64,000 nt of DNA from an uncultured Lachnospiraceae bacterium (GCA_949840465.1 CATKXE010000003.1:1-64000), one strand, 5' to 3'. Shown: positions 52,391 to 62,474, numbered from the stretch's first letter. The notes: generated by a model from the sequence alone, not told the origin. Made by a program: numbers and translations.

Positions 52391-53353
52391 CTAGAATAAC
52401 GCATTATCGCTGTCAACCTTTGATACGATCTTATTTGCAATCATGATCAGTACAAAGCCGACTGTGGACTGGAACAGCGCCGCCGCAGAACTCATTCCGA
52501 TTTCCCCGCTGGTCTTAAGGGCGCGGAAAATGTAGGTATCAAGTACGTTGGTCACCGGATACAGGGGACCGGAATTCTTCGGAAGTTGATAAAAGAGCCC
52601 GAAATCCGCCTTAAAAATACCGCCCACAGACATAATCAGCAAAATCGTGATGACCGGTTTCAGAAGCGGCAGCGTAATGTATTTGATCTGCTGCCATTTC
52701 GTCGCCCCGTCCAGGACCGCCGCCTCATAATACGTCTTGTCAATGCCGCAGATGGAAGCCAGATAAACCACCGTGTTGTATCCCATCCCTTTCCACTGAC
52801 TCATAAAAATGATGATAAAGGGCCAGAACTTCGTCTCCGTATACCACGAAACCGGCTCTCCTCCAAACTGCTGGATAATTGCGTTAAAATAGCCTTTTTC
52901 CGGATTTAAAAATGCAAATACGCAATAGCTTACAACGACCCATGACAGGAAATACGGCAGGAACATGGAGCTTTGATAAATCTTCATCATCCCTTTGTTC
53001 CTGATTTCATTCAGCAGCAGCGCGAGCACGACCGGTACGGCTACGCCAAGGATAATAAATGTAAAATTATAAAGCACTGTGTTTCTTACAATAATCCATG
53101 CGTCGCCGCTGCTGAACAGAAACTTGAAATTGTCAAACCACACCGTCTCGCTTGTGAACAGATTGTAGAAAAATCCGTCCCCGGACAACCGGAATTTCTT
53201 AAATGCCACCAGAATACCGAATAACGGCAGGTATGCAAAAAACAGAAACCAGATTGCCCCCGGCAGGCTTAAAATGAGCAGCTCCTTGTTTGCCTTCAGA
53301 TTTCTCAGGAAATTCCCTTTCGGCTTTTTTTCCTTTTTCTTGTTATCTCTCAC
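52391..53353 (-). CDS. Oligosaccharide ABC permease, LplB/YtcO type
   Basis: This 320-residue permease starts at a GTG with GGAGG 7 nt upstream. Six membrane helices, FLFFAYLPLFGILVAFKKFR near the N-terminus and the EAA loop YEAAVLDGATKWQQIKYITLPLL place it in the LplB group. It is the first gene of the importer operon on the minus strand. Its upstream region carries direct and inverted repeats that suit regulation by the AraC-type response regulator encoded next to it. Confidence 0.92.
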   Translation of the reverse strand: MRDNKKKEKKPKGNFLRNLKANKELLILSLPGAIWFLFFAYLPLFGILVAFKKFRLSGDGFFYNLFTSETVWFDNFKFLFSSGDAWIIVRNTVLYNFTFIILGVAVPVVLALLLNEIRNKGMMKIYQSSMFLPYFLSWVVVSYCVFAFLNPEKGYFNAIIQQFGGEPVSWYTETKFWPFIIIFMSQWKGMGYNTVVYLASICGIDKTYYEAAVLDGATKWQQIKYITLPLLKPVITILLIMSVGGIFKADFGLFYQLPKNSGPLYPVTNVLDTYIFRALKTSGEIGMSSAAALFQSTVGFVLIMIANKIVSKVDSDNALF

Positions 53354-53398
53354 CTTTCATCCTCCTTTTTTTGTACTGCCCGCCGACTTACCGGTTCG

Positions 53399-53467
53399 TC
53401 AATGTGCAGTATATTTTGGAACTATATCCACTATATCATTGTGCAGTTTTCATGAATAGTTGAAAAC
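53399..53467 (-). promoter_or_regulatory. Candidate regulator sites and -10 box before the importer operon
   Basis: Two direct repeats, TCAATGTGCAGT (53399-53410) and TCATTGTGCAGT (53437-53448), are 38 bp apart. An inverted repeat GTTTTCA (53446-53452) and TGAAAAC (53461-53467) overlaps the expected -35 position. The minus-strand -10 candidate is TATAGT (53430-53435) with no matching -35, as in activator-dependent promoters. Confidence 0.5.
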
Positions 53468-53470
53468 TTA

Positions 53471-53500
53471 TAGGTTCCCTGCACAAATTACAGGAACCTA
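53471..53500. other. Stem-loop near the importer promoter
   Basis: TAGGTTCCCTG (53471-53481) and CAGGAACCTA (53491-53500) pair over 10 bp with one bulged C. It resembles the GGAAC-type palindromic repeats but with a changed arm. Confidence 0.5.
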
Positions 53501-53515
53501 TTGCCCAAATTTCAG

Positions 53516-53558
53516 CGCAAAAAAATCGTGAAATAATTTGTCCATCATTTCACGATTT
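53516..53558 (-). terminator. Terminator of the two-component operon
   Basis: AAATCGTGAAAT (53523-53534) and ATTTCACGATTT (53547-53558) form a perfect 12-bp stem. On the minus strand the U-run at 53519-53525 follows. It sits just after the response regulator stop at 53567. Confidence 0.85.
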
Positions 53559-53566
53559 TGTCCACT

Positions 53567-55081
53567 CTAATATTTTTTCATTTCCCGTAAAGAGGCCGGC
53601 GACACGCCGTAGCACTGCTTGAATTTCCGGTAGAAATAGCTGGTATCGGGATATCCCACCTGTCTGGCGATATCGTTGATTTTCATATTTGTATTCAAGA
53701 TCAGATCCTTTGCAATACTGTTTTTCGTATTACTGAGATACCGGGCGAAAGAGCAGCCAACCTCCTTCTGGAAAATCTGCCCAAGATAAGATGCGTTCAT
53801 ATGATATTTGTAAGCCATGGTCTTCAGGTTCATATCTTCCTTATAATTTTGCTGTACTTCGGCGATAATCTGCCGCACTACCGGCGTATACTGTGAATCC
53901 TCCTCATGGATGCAGTCGATAATCTCTATGATTTCTGAAATAAACGCTGCTTTGATCCCAAGGATATCATCCGCATTGAAGATCGTCTCGATCAGCTCCG
54001 TGAGATCATAGAATCTGTCTGACTGCAGCTGATACTCCTTTTTAATGTCCTGAAGCAGCATGGCCATCCTGACCGCCGTCTGATACAGCGCTCCTGCGGA
54101 AGATTCTTTCCGTACATTGTTAATAAACAGGGTTTCCATATAATCCACCGCGGCGTCTTTATCTTTTTTCAGGATCCATTTCCTTAACTGCGCTTCATCC
54201 ATACGGACGTCTTCTGTCTTCCTGCTCCTGATCTGGCTCTGGCTGATACAGTTTCCATACCCCTCGATGATCAGGTATTTTTGAAGCTTTCCCGCAATCC
54301 GGTACGCTTGGGGAAGCTCTTCAATGCTTTGGAAGGACGGGCCCACACCGATAAAAGTCATGACGTCAAAACGGCTCTCGATCTGATTCTGCAGCTCTGA
54401 AAAATATTCCTGCGCCCCGGCTTCTTCAAGCTCCCCGTCCGCCAGTACCATAAGCAGATGATCCGGCGGAAGATGCACGAGCTTCAGCCTCCTTTCTTTT
54501 TTCAGCTCCAGAATCATATCCGTAATCTTTTCTTCTTTGAGCCCTTCCACATTCCATTTCATAACAGCCGCATAATAAGTTCCATGTCCTTGAGCCAGCC
54601 CCAGCATTTTCGCGAACTTACCGTATTCTTCTTTTTCAGACTTTCCATTTAAAAAATGCATCCATTGTGTTTTTTCATCAATATACCGGAGCTTTTTCTT
54701 ATCCATTTCCTCCAGCTTCTGCACGGTTTCCCGAAGCTGCCGTTCCAGTTCTTCTTCATTGACGGGCTTTAAAATATAATTTTCCACTTCCAGCCGGATG
54801 GCCTCTCTGGCATAATTAAACTCATCATACCCTGTCAGGATAATAAAACGTACCTGTTCTTCCTTTTCCCTGATTTTCCGAAGAAGCGTCAGGCCGTCCA
54901 TTTCCGGCATGCTGATATCCGTCACCACAATCTGTACGGGTTCCTTCTCCCACATCTGAAGCGCTTCCGTTCCGTCGTGCGCCATATGTACCACTTCCAG
55001 CCCCAGCGATTCCCAGTCCAGAATATTCCGGATTCCCTGCAGGATCCATTCTTCATCTTCTACGATCATTACCTTCTTCAT
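53567..55081 (-). CDS. Response regulator with AraC-type output (YesN family)
   Basis: The protein has 504 residues from the ATG at 55081 (MKKVMIVEDE), which has GGGAGAAG upstream. The receiver domain has Asp55 (IVVTDISMPE) and Lys in NYILKPVNEEE. A long middle region follows, and the C-terminus is an AraC domain (MAYKYHMNASYLGQIFQKEVGCSFARYL and IARQVGYPDTSYFYRKFKQCYGVSPASLRE). It overlaps the kinase gene by 29 bp. It is the probable activator of the importer operon downstream. Confidence 0.95.
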   Translation of the reverse strand: MKKVMIVEDEEWILQGIRNILDWESLGLEVVHMAHDGTEALQMWEKEPVQIVVTDISMPEMDGLTLLRKIREKEEQVRFIILTGYDEFNYAREAIRLEVENYILKPVNEEELERQLRETVQKLEEMDKKKLRYIDEKTQWMHFLNGKSEKEEYGKFAKMLGLAQGHGTYYAAVMKWNVEGLKEEKITDMILELKKERRLKLVHLPPDHLLMVLADGELEEAGAQEYFSELQNQIESRFDVMTFIGVGPSFQSIEELPQAYRIAGKLQKYLIIEGYGNCISQSQIRSRKTEDVRMDEAQLRKWILKKDKDAAVDYMETLFINNVRKESSAGALYQTAVRMAMLLQDIKKEYQLQSDRFYDLTELIETIFNADDILGIKAAFISEIIEIIDCIHEEDSQYTPVVRQIIAEVQQNYKEDMNLKTMAYKYHMNASYLGQIFQKEVGCSFARYLSNTKNSIAKDLILNTNMKINDIARQVGYPDTSYFYRKFKQCYGVSPASLREMKKY

Positions 55082-56822
55082 CTTGTACTTCTCCCTCTTC
55101 CTGATTCTCGTGTACCCCGGGTTCAAACCGCAGGACGACCCTGAGGCCGCCTCCCGGCCCGGCCTCCATTCGGATTCCGTATTGTTTCCCGTAAACCGCC
55201 TTCAGCCTGCGGTTTACATTGGCAATCCCAATGGACGACCGTTTCTCCATTATATCGTGCTCCAATTCCTGATTCTTTTTTGCAAGTTCCTGTACTGTCA
55301 TTCCTTTTCCGTTATCTTCCACGATGATCCTGAACCTTTCTCCGTCTTCCTTCTCAACCGCAATACGTATAAAATTATCCGGTTCCTTCATACGCATCCC
55401 ATGGATAAAATAATTTTCAATGATGGGCTGCAGTACAAATTTAATAATCGGCACCTGCAGATACTCTTCCGGGCATTCCACCGCAGCCTGAAACTGATTC
55501 TGATACCGGAACTCAAAAAGCTCCATATATTTTTTGCTGTAATGCAGTTCCTGAGCCAGCGTGATAATATCCGCCTCTTTAATCTGCGCCCGGAATGTAA
55601 CCGCCATACTGTAAAGCATTTTCCCCACTTCCCTGTCGCCGTTGCAGACGGCTTTCATGCGGATGACCTCCAGTGTATTGTATAAGAAATGGGGATTGAT
55701 CTGGCTCTGGAGCGCGGCCATCTCCGCATTTTTCTGTTCTATTTCCGCAAGATACCGCTTCTTGATATGCTCGTCTAATTTTACGCACATTTCATTGAAA
55801 CATCTGGAAATCACATCCAGCTCGTCACCGTTTTTGTCCACCGGAATCCGCACATCCAGGTCGCCGTCCATGACTCTTCCCATCCCGTCCAGAATCCGGT
55901 TCAGCCTTTTGGCAAGCTTCCGCAGATGGTATCTTACAAATAGTTCTCCCAGAATCATCACGGCGATCCCAAATGCCAGGATCATCACTACAATAGATAC
56001 AGGCACATGGGCCGCATGCTTTTTTTCCAGATAGCTGACTGTATGGTACTGCCCGTTCTGCGACTGCTCCACATAGGCTTCCAGCACATGTTCCAGCGTT
56101 CCTTTTTCCTGGGCGTCCATAATGTCGGAAATATCATGGAGGCCCGAAGAATCATATACAACGGTGCCCGCATCGTTATATACGGCCAGTTCTGCACGGG
56201 AATAATACTTCCAGATCCCCTCGAACCTCCTGCTCCCAAACCCCAGGATCATACATCCCTTTACCTGCATGGTCTCCGGTTCACGGATTTCTTTCAGATA
56301 AGAAAAACTGTCTTCCCCTGCCAGGTCATCTTGCTCAAGTTTCTTCTTAAAATCCGGGCCTGCGTCCCTCCTGTAGCTTTTCCCGTCCCTTGTATATTCC
56401 GTAATCTCATCCCGCTCATAGCTGTAAAGCGTGATATGGTTTAAACCGCTGTATGCCTGAAATGCATCCAGGAAAAACTTTTCAATCCCTTTATACTCAC
56501 TGGTTTTATTTTCAATAAACGTATCCAGACGGTATTGCTGGTAGTCCGGCGGCTCATCCGTCATATAGTGCAGCGCGTCCTTTAACTCCATATTGGATTT
56601 GTACAGGTCTTCATGGATATATTCTGCAATATCGGACGCCTCTTCCATGTAAGAGGCCGCCGATTCGCTCATCATCTCTGTATAATGCAGATTTTGTTCT
56701 AAAAAACGGTTTTTCGTACTGGTAAAAAAATAGATGACCAATGCCGATATGGCGCATACCAAAATAGCCGTATCAATGAAAAGTAATTTATTATATAACT
56801 GTTTCGAACCTTTCATGTCCAT
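55053..56822 (-). CDS. Sensor histidine kinase, YesM family
   Basis: The protein has 589 residues from the ATG at 56822, with AAAAGGGG 8 nt upstream; the frame is open 16 codons further, into a repeat fragment. A membrane helix at about 14-34, a large extracellular sensor (about 35-285), a second helix, HAMP, the histidine motif QINPHFLYNTLEVIRMKAV and an ATPase domain (QPIIENYFIHGMRM, VEDNGKGM) follow. It phosphorylates the AraC-type regulator encoded after it. It likely senses mannosides near the cell surface. Confidence 0.93.
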   Translation of the reverse strand: MDMKGSKQLYNKLLFIDTAILVCAISALVIYFFTSTKNRFLEQNLHYTEMMSESAASYMEEASDIAEYIHEDLYKSNMELKDALHYMTDEPPDYQQYRLDTFIENKTSEYKGIEKFFLDAFQAYSGLNHITLYSYERDEITEYTRDGKSYRRDAGPDFKKKLEQDDLAGEDSFSYLKEIREPETMQVKGCMILGFGSRRFEGIWKYYSRAELAVYNDAGTVVYDSSGLHDISDIMDAQEKGTLEHVLEAYVEQSQNGQYHTVSYLEKKHAAHVPVSIVVMILAFGIAVMILGELFVRYHLRKLAKRLNRILDGMGRVMDGDLDVRIPVDKNGDELDVISRCFNEMCVKLDEHIKKRYLAEIEQKNAEMAALQSQINPHFLYNTLEVIRMKAVCNGDREVGKMLYSMAVTFRAQIKEADIITLAQELHYSKKYMELFEFRYQNQFQAAVECPEEYLQVPIIKFVLQPIIENYFIHGMRMKEPDNFIRIAVEKEDGERFRIIVEDNGKGMTVQELAKKNQELEHDIMEKRSSIGIANVNRRLKAVYGKQYGIRMEAGPGGGLRVVLRFEPGVHENQEEGEVQDEEGNDRRR

Positions 56823-56841
56823 CCTGTATTCCCCTTTTGTA

Positions 56842-56861
56842 TGCCCTTTGGGCATCGTTTT
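56842..56861. repeat. End fragment of the 63-nt repeat family
   Basis: TGCCCTTTGGGCATCGTTTT matches the right end of the tandem repeat at 37520-37539, where it reads TGCCCTTTGGGTATCGTTTT. It lies just upstream of the kinase ribosome site, so like the PilZ copy it is in a 5' leader. Confidence 0.55.
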
Positions 56862-56916
56862 AAAAAACACAAAAAGGAAATGCAGCGCTTATTCTACATT
56901 CCCTTAAATTCCATAT

Positions 56917-57582
56917 TTATCTGTTTTCTAATTTCCGCATCACGCCCTGGTTCATAAACATCACGAGAAACCCGTAAACGCTTCCCATAAACAGTACCGT
57001 TGTCCCCGGCGATATCTCAAACGCCGCAAGAACCACGCCCAGCGCTACGATATTTCCAAGAGTGGACACAGGCTTTGCAATCAAAAGCGCGACCGCTGTT
57101 TTTACAATCTGCATATTCGTCATTTCGTAACGGCTGATAAGCAGATAGAGGTTCGGCGTCGCCAAAACCGCCGCTGCAAATACGGTCAGGAATACGCTGG
57201 TCAGGAGTAGGCTTCCCAACTGCGCCGAAAAAAATTCTATATTGGTCCAGCACATGAAAATCACCAGAAGCTGGCCTGCTCCAAGTTTTGCTTTCTGCAC
57301 AAAATCAGAACAATATCCCCTTTTATAATCACGCGGCGCGCTCCCTTCCGTCCCATGGATCAGGCGGTTCATCGTATACATAACTGCCGATAATGCCGGA
57401 GCCATGGGGAGCATGCACAGCAGAAACAGAGGAAGGCATTCCCGGATTTCTCCCGCTCCGGCGAAGAGCAGGAATAATAGAACCGGAATATTTGAAATGA
57501 TAAACAACAGATTCACTATGAAAAAATAGCATATTTTCTCACAAAACCCTAATATTTTTTCCATATGAAATAATTCTTCCAT
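56917..57582 (-). CDS. DUF624 (YesL-like) membrane protein
   Basis: This 221-residue protein has about five or six membrane helices (CYFFIVNLLFIISNIPVLLF, APALSAVMYTMNRLIHG). AAAGGAGGGG precedes the ATG. YesL-type genes accompany YesMN kinases and sugar importers, but the protein's role is unknown. It sits between the alpha-mannosidase gene (46 bp upstream) and the kinase gene, so it is probably in the same message. Confidence 0.85.
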   Translation of the reverse strand: MEELFHMEKILGFCEKICYFFIVNLLFIISNIPVLLFLLFAGAGEIRECLPLFLLCMLPMAPALSAVMYTMNRLIHGTEGSAPRDYKRGYCSDFVQKAKLGAGQLLVIFMCWTNIEFFSAQLGSLLLTSVFLTVFAAAVLATPNLYLLISRYEMTNMQIVKTAVALLIAKPVSTLGNIVALGVVLAAFEISPGTTVLFMGSVYGFLVMFMNQGVMRKLENR

Positions 57583-57628
57583 ATCGGGAACCCCTCCTTT
57601 GTTTTCTCTTTGAACTACATGAAACGGT

Positions 57629-60600
57629 TTATACTTCTATCAATATGGTTTTTATCTCGTATGCATGGAGGCTCATACGGATTTCCTCCTGCGTAAATTC
57701 CGTAACAGGACGTTCTCTTAAGTCGCATTCCGCCCAGGCTTTCCATGAAAAGCCTGCCGTCAATGCAACCTCCTGTTTTGACCCTGCAAACTCATGGAAA
57801 CGGACGACTATATAGTTTCCGTCTTCGGACTTCTTTACTGCGTCCACTTCCACCTGTGCATTATCAAAAGAGAAGAAGCTTTCATATGGAAGCGTACCCT
57901 CCCCTTCCATAACCTGCATGGGTTCATTTAACGCAAAGGCCTCCTGAACGACCTCCCCTGCCACAAAATCTCCCGGATGCGGAAGCAGGGAATAGGTAAA
58001 TACATGCTCTCCCTGATCCTGGAGATGGTCGGGATGCGTCCCTGCCCTTAACAGTGAAATCCGCAGTACATGGTCTTTGATATCATGGCCGTACTTACAG
58101 TCATTTAAAATACTGACGCCGTAATTCCGCTCTGACAGATCTGCCCACCTGTGCGCCACCGTCTCGAACTTCGCCATATCCCAGCTGGTATTCCAGTGAT
58201 TCGGACGTCTCACATTTCCATACTGTACGTCGTATGTCCCATAGGTCGAGCGGATATCCACCGGAAACGCGGCTTTCAAAAGCTGATGCTGTTCATGGTA
58301 GTCCACGCTTGTCTTAAAATCAATCCTTCTGTCGCTGCTGTACAGAACCATATCCTGTCTGATGCAGGAATTCATATAGTTCCATTCCAGATGGAGATTC
58401 ATATACAGCGGACCCATCTCTGTAATTTCAAATACGGTAAGATCTGTCACCTCGCGCATTTTATCCTGATAAAAAATATCGATATCCCACGCGTCATTGT
58501 CAAGCGGTTTATCTTCAAATACCTGAAGCACGTTCCCCCGCAGACCTTCAGGCAGCACGTCGCGGGCACAGGACTTATCAAATAATTTTGTAATCTGCCC
58601 GTACTGGTTCAGGGAAATCTGATAATACGGAGTCTCAATTTCCCGGCCGTTGACTGTAAAGGCAGCCTTCGGCACATCCCGGTTGGCCTCTTCAAAAACG
58701 ATCGTCTTCATTCCCATTGCCGGAACTGCTTTCACTTCCACATAATTGACGCCCCGCCCTCTCTGTGAAATGAGTTCCATCCCTTTGGAATCTCTGTAGA
58801 TTCCATCCGCACTGCCGGGAACCGCAACGATCTGATCCATCGTCCATCCAGAAGCATTGATTACGGTATAGGTATTTTTCTTTTCCTGGAGCACCCTTTG
58901 ATATGCCTCCTGCTCCACTTCACGGGCAATCCTCTCGATGTATGCGTAATCTTCCCTTGAATCCTCATACACTTCATGGATGGATGAACCGGGGATAATA
59001 TCGTGGAACTGGTCTGTCAGGAGATGCTTCCAGCCTTTTGTCAGTTCCTCCTGTCGCGCGTTTCGGATATCGCCCGTCTGCAGGGCTCCCATCACTGCCA
59101 GCCACTCGGCTCTGCGGTAGAACAACTCCATCTTACGGTTCATACGTTTGTTATAGCCCTGGCTTGTGTAAGTGCCCCGGTGGTACTCCAGATACAATTC
59201 TCCGTCCCATGTATGGACGTACTGGCTGGTATTTTCCACCGTGTCATGCAGTTTACGGAAATACGCGCCTGCGGTGGACATTTTCACAGCCGGGAGCCCC
59301 GGAATCTTATCCATTCTTCTCCGGTATTCCAGCATGTCGCGGTTTACGCCGCCGCCCCCGTCCCCGAAGCCAAAGGAAATCAGCAGATCTTTGTTCAGAC
59401 GCTTTTCACTGTATGCGTCCCACACGCCCTTTACTGTCCGCGGAAGTAATTTTCCGTTGTAAGTGTAAAACCAGGAATCCCGTTCGTTCCATGGCTCTGG
59501 TGTTGTGATAAAATGGGTCAGGACTTTGCTGCCGTCGATCCCCTTCCACCAAAAGGTATCGTGGGGCATGCGGTTATACTGGTTCCAGCTGATTTTTGTA
59601 GTCATAAAGGTATCAATCCCGGCTTTTTTCAAAATCTGCGGCAGCGCCCATGAATAGCCGAACACATCTGGAAGCCACAGATATTCCACCTCTTTTCCAA
59701 ACTCTTCTTTGATGAATTTGCTGCCCAGCAAAATCTGTCTGGTAAGGGATTCCCCGCTTGTCAGGTTGCAGTCGGCTTCCACCCACATGCCGCCGTCAGC
59801 CTCCCAACGGCCTTCTTTTACTCTTTTTGTGATCTTTTCATAAATGTCGGGAAATTCTTCTTTCATATATTCATAGAGCTGCGGCTGCGTCTGGAGAAAA
59901 ATATATTCCGGGTACATTTCCATCAGGCGGAATACGGTGGAAAAAGAGCGCGAGCATTTTTCCCTTGTATGTTTTAAGCGCCAAAGCCATGCCACGTCAA
60001 TATGGGTATGCCCCACACAGTACACATGGATCATAGAAGTCCTGTCCATGGAATCAATGCTTCGATTCAGCTCCTCGTCCGCCTGATGCACCGACTCATA
60101 GAACGCTTCACTTCCCGGGCAGGACCAGTCAATGCAATGGCATGCACTATCCAGCGCCGCCCGGAGCTCATGCCGGATTGGATCGGACTCGTCAAGCTCT
60201 TCTACCGTCTGCCGCACCATGGACGCCATATAGTAAAAATCATCGGTCTTCTCATCCAGCCATGCCAGATCGGCGCGTGCGATCCTGTGCTCCTGCTCTG
60301 TGGGAATCCCGCCTCCTTCCAGGCCGGACCACAGGCGGAAAATCAGCTCCGTGTCCGTTCCGCAGAGGGCTTCGTCAAAAAATACTTCCTTATGATTTAC
60401 ATCCACGCCCTGATACATCTCCCCGTTTACATAGAGCATCGATTCAAAACCGGAATTATTCCCTGCGCCGGTATTACCGTAATCAAAAATACCGACTACT
60501 TTTCTCCCTTTCCATTCTGAAGGAATCGAAATATGTTTATGGAGCCAGAGGAACCGGTCCCTCCCTTTCCAGGTCCGGCCGACTTCCAGCGTTTCGGTTT

Positions 60601-60748
60601 CACATTCCTGAAATGCCGGAAGCTTCGGATTCACTACCCCCTGGCTGTCCTCTGCCGCGTCAAAGCTTTCCAATCCGATGATATCCCTGTATCTATACTG
60701 CTCAATCTCGCTGATCCGCCTGTCTAATTTTCTGTCTGTCAGAAACAT
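57629..60748 (-). CDS. Alpha-mannosidase, GH38
   Basis: This 1039-residue enzyme has an N-terminal extension and a GH38 catalytic domain starting VGHTHIDVAWLWRLKHTREK (zinc His and Asp). The nucleophile Asp is in GGMWVEADCNLTSGES. The helical middle domain and C-terminal beta domains are complete (normal length about 1000). It removes alpha-linked mannose from N-glycan or mannan fragments, in the cytoplasm as no signal peptide is seen. A possible promoter (TTGAAA, 15 bp, TATAAA on the minus strand) lies near 60825-60855. Confidence 0.95.
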   Translation of the reverse strand: MFLTDRKLDRRISEIEQYRYRDIIGLESFDAAEDSQGVVNPKLPAFQECETETLEVGRTWKGRDRFLWLHKHISIPSEWKGRKVVGIFDYGNTGAGNNSGFESMLYVNGEMYQGVDVNHKEVFFDEALCGTDTELIFRLWSGLEGGGIPTEQEHRIARADLAWLDEKTDDFYYMASMVRQTVEELDESDPIRHELRAALDSACHCIDWSCPGSEAFYESVHQADEELNRSIDSMDRTSMIHVYCVGHTHIDVAWLWRLKHTREKCSRSFSTVFRLMEMYPEYIFLQTQPQLYEYMKEEFPDIYEKITKRVKEGRWEADGGMWVEADCNLTSGESLTRQILLGSKFIKEEFGKEVEYLWLPDVFGYSWALPQILKKAGIDTFMTTKISWNQYNRMPHDTFWWKGIDGSKVLTHFITTPEPWNERDSWFYTYNGKLLPRTVKGVWDAYSEKRLNKDLLISFGFGDGGGGVNRDMLEYRRRMDKIPGLPAVKMSTAGAYFRKLHDTVENTSQYVHTWDGELYLEYHRGTYTSQGYNKRMNRKMELFYRRAEWLAVMGALQTGDIRNARQEELTKGWKHLLTDQFHDIIPGSSIHEVYEDSREDYAYIERIAREVEQEAYQRVLQEKKNTYTVINASGWTMDQIVAVPGSADGIYRDSKGMELISQRGRGVNYVEVKAVPAMGMKTIVFEEANRDVPKAAFTVNGREIETPYYQISLNQYGQITKLFDKSCARDVLPEGLRGNVLQVFEDKPLDNDAWDIDIFYQDKMREVTDLTVFEITEMGPLYMNLHLEWNYMNSCIRQDMVLYSSDRRIDFKTSVDYHEQHQLLKAAFPVDIRSTYGTYDVQYGNVRRPNHWNTSWDMAKFETVAHRWADLSERNYGVSILNDCKYGHDIKDHVLRISLLRAGTHPDHLQDQGEHVFTYSLLPHPGDFVAGEVVQEAFALNEPMQVMEGEGTLPYESFFSFDNAQVEVDAVKKSEDGNYIVVRFHEFAGSKQEVALTAGFSWKAWAECDLRERPVTEFTQEEIRMSLHAYEIKTILIEV

Positions 60749-60978
60749 ATGCTAATCTCCTCCTCGCCATACTGTCTTCCCCCTTGTGGGAATGGATTGA
60801 TTTTTCCTGGACTTATTTTATAATTTTGAAGGAACTATTTCAATTCGGAAAATTCTAGTTTTAATGCACATTATTTATATACGCATGAGCGGTAAAATCT
60901 GCCAGTCTTCCAGGCTCTGTTCTGGCAGGCTTTCATGCCCATAAGTATCCTATGAGGGAATGCATTTTCAGGCAGGCC

Positions 60979-62271
60979 TCAGCGCTGGATATGGTAACCG
61001 CAGTAATCCAGCGCCAGCTCGCTGAACATCGCATTTGCCCAGGAAAACCATTCTCTGGTATACCGGGTATCGTCATCCGCATGAAATCCTTCATGCATAA
61101 GCCCCGTGCCCCCGTCTGTTTTTGCAAGCATATGAAGCGTCTCTAATTTCTTTTCTTCTGACTTTGCAGTCAGCCCCTCCATAGCCAGGGCAATATGCCA
61201 GATATATTTTACGGGCGTATGGGGGCTTCCTATGCCTGCCGCCTGATTCCCCTCATAATAATATGGGTTCGCTTCGCTTAAAATAAGCCTTCTTGTATTT
61301 TCAGCCACTTTGTGGTTCTTTCCCTTATATCCGATATATTCCATGGAAAGCAGGCTCGGCACATTCGCGTCGTCCATCAGATGGAACTGCCCGTACCCGT
61401 CTGTCTCATACGCATAGACTTCTCCAAATTCCTCTGTCCTTGTCACCGCGCAGGATTCGATGCTTTCATAAATTTCTTTTTTTAGCGCCCCCGCCCTGCC
61501 TGCAAGTCCTCTGTCATGGAGAACCTCCTGTGCGATTTCTTCCAGATATCCAAGCGCCACCACCGCAAACATATTGGACGGCACAAGATATCCATAGGTA
61601 CATGCGTCGTCACTGGGGCGGAATCCTGACCATGTCATTCCAATGCCTGGCTTTACCAGCGCCCCTTTTCCGGATCTTGAGAGTGTATCTGTAAAACAGG
61701 TATCCTGCCTTTGGAATGTATAAGAAGAGTTCTCCTCATGATTCTGTTCCGTGCAAAACACCTCCAGAATCTTGTTTGCCCCGGCCCTGAATCCCGCGTC
61801 AAAATGCTCTGTACGCCCGGTATTTTTCCAGATCAGGTATGCGAACTGCAGCGGATAGCAAAGAGAATCCACCTCATACTTTCTTTCCCACACCCAGCCG
61901 TTCCTCTCTGTATCGTCACGCTCCCAGCAATTCCCGTTTTCTTCCTCATTGAACGCATTGGCATAGGGATCAATCTGAATATACTGAAACTGGCGCTTTG
62001 ATAAGCCTGTCAAAATATCCGCGATTGCAGGCTCCTCCTTCGCGGCGACCAGATACGGCCTGAGCTGCGCCACGGAATCACGCAGCCACATTGCCGGGAT
62101 ATCTCCTGTGATCACATACACGGTTCCATCCGGCATGCGCTTCACCGTGGTGTCCAATGTATTTGTATAACAGTTTTTAAATATTTCAAAGAGCCTGTCC
62201 TCATCCCTGAATTTTTCTTTCACGGCGCGAAGTATGTTTTCAATGGAGCGGTACCGCTGCTTTTGTGCCAT
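60979..62271 (-). CDS. Exo-alpha-1,6-mannosidase, GH125
   Basis: This 430-residue protein of the GH125 family (former DUF1237) has VYVITGDIPAMWLRDSVAQLRPYL, YANAFNEEENG and WERKYEVDSLCYPLQFAYLIW, with an (alpha/alpha)6 barrel length. The family removes terminal alpha-1,6-linked mannose. GGAGG precedes the ATG. It lacks a signal peptide and so acts on imported sugars. A 230-bp gap with a weak 7-bp stem-loop (60900-60931) separates it from the GH38 gene. Confidence 0.93.
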   Translation of the reverse strand: MAQKQRYRSIENILRAVKEKFRDEDRLFEIFKNCYTNTLDTTVKRMPDGTVYVITGDIPAMWLRDSVAQLRPYLVAAKEEPAIADILTGLSKRQFQYIQIDPYANAFNEEENGNCWERDDTERNGWVWERKYEVDSLCYPLQFAYLIWKNTGRTEHFDAGFRAGANKILEVFCTEQNHEENSSYTFQRQDTCFTDTLSRSGKGALVKPGIGMTWSGFRPSDDACTYGYLVPSNMFAVVALGYLEEIAQEVLHDRGLAGRAGALKKEIYESIESCAVTRTEEFGEVYAYETDGYGQFHLMDDANVPSLLSMEYIGYKGKNHKVAENTRRLILSEANPYYYEGNQAAGIGSPHTPVKYIWHIALAMEGLTAKSEEKKLETLHMLAKTDGGTGLMHEGFHADDDTRYTREWFSWANAMFSELALDYCGYHIQR

Positions 62272-62440
62272 ATTGATTTCCTCCGGTTTTGGAATTTCAG
62301 CATCATTACTATCTCATATGGAGCGTTTTCCTGATACCTTTTATTATAAAGGATCCAAATCAGATTTCTACTATAAAAACTTCTGAAATACGGGATAAAT
62401 TCTATATCGGATCCGAAGATTTCCGGCTCCATCACAGAAT

Positions 62441-62474
62441 CAGGAACGGCATGGCCGAAGCCATGCCGTTCCTG
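62441..62474. other. Perfect 14-bp stem-loop between GH32 and GH125 genes
   Basis: CAGGAACGGCATGG (62441-62454) and CCATGCCGTTCCTG (62461-62474) pair perfectly around CCGAAG. No T-run follows on either strand, so it is more likely a message-stabilising hairpin or a repeat relic than a terminator. CAGGAAC echoes the GGAACTG repeat arm. Confidence 0.55.

Noticed and set aside
57605..57640. cre-like sequence TGAAACGGTTTATA after the alpha-mannosidase gene
   Set aside because: It lacks the central CG at the right place for a cre site and lies between two genes of one operon.
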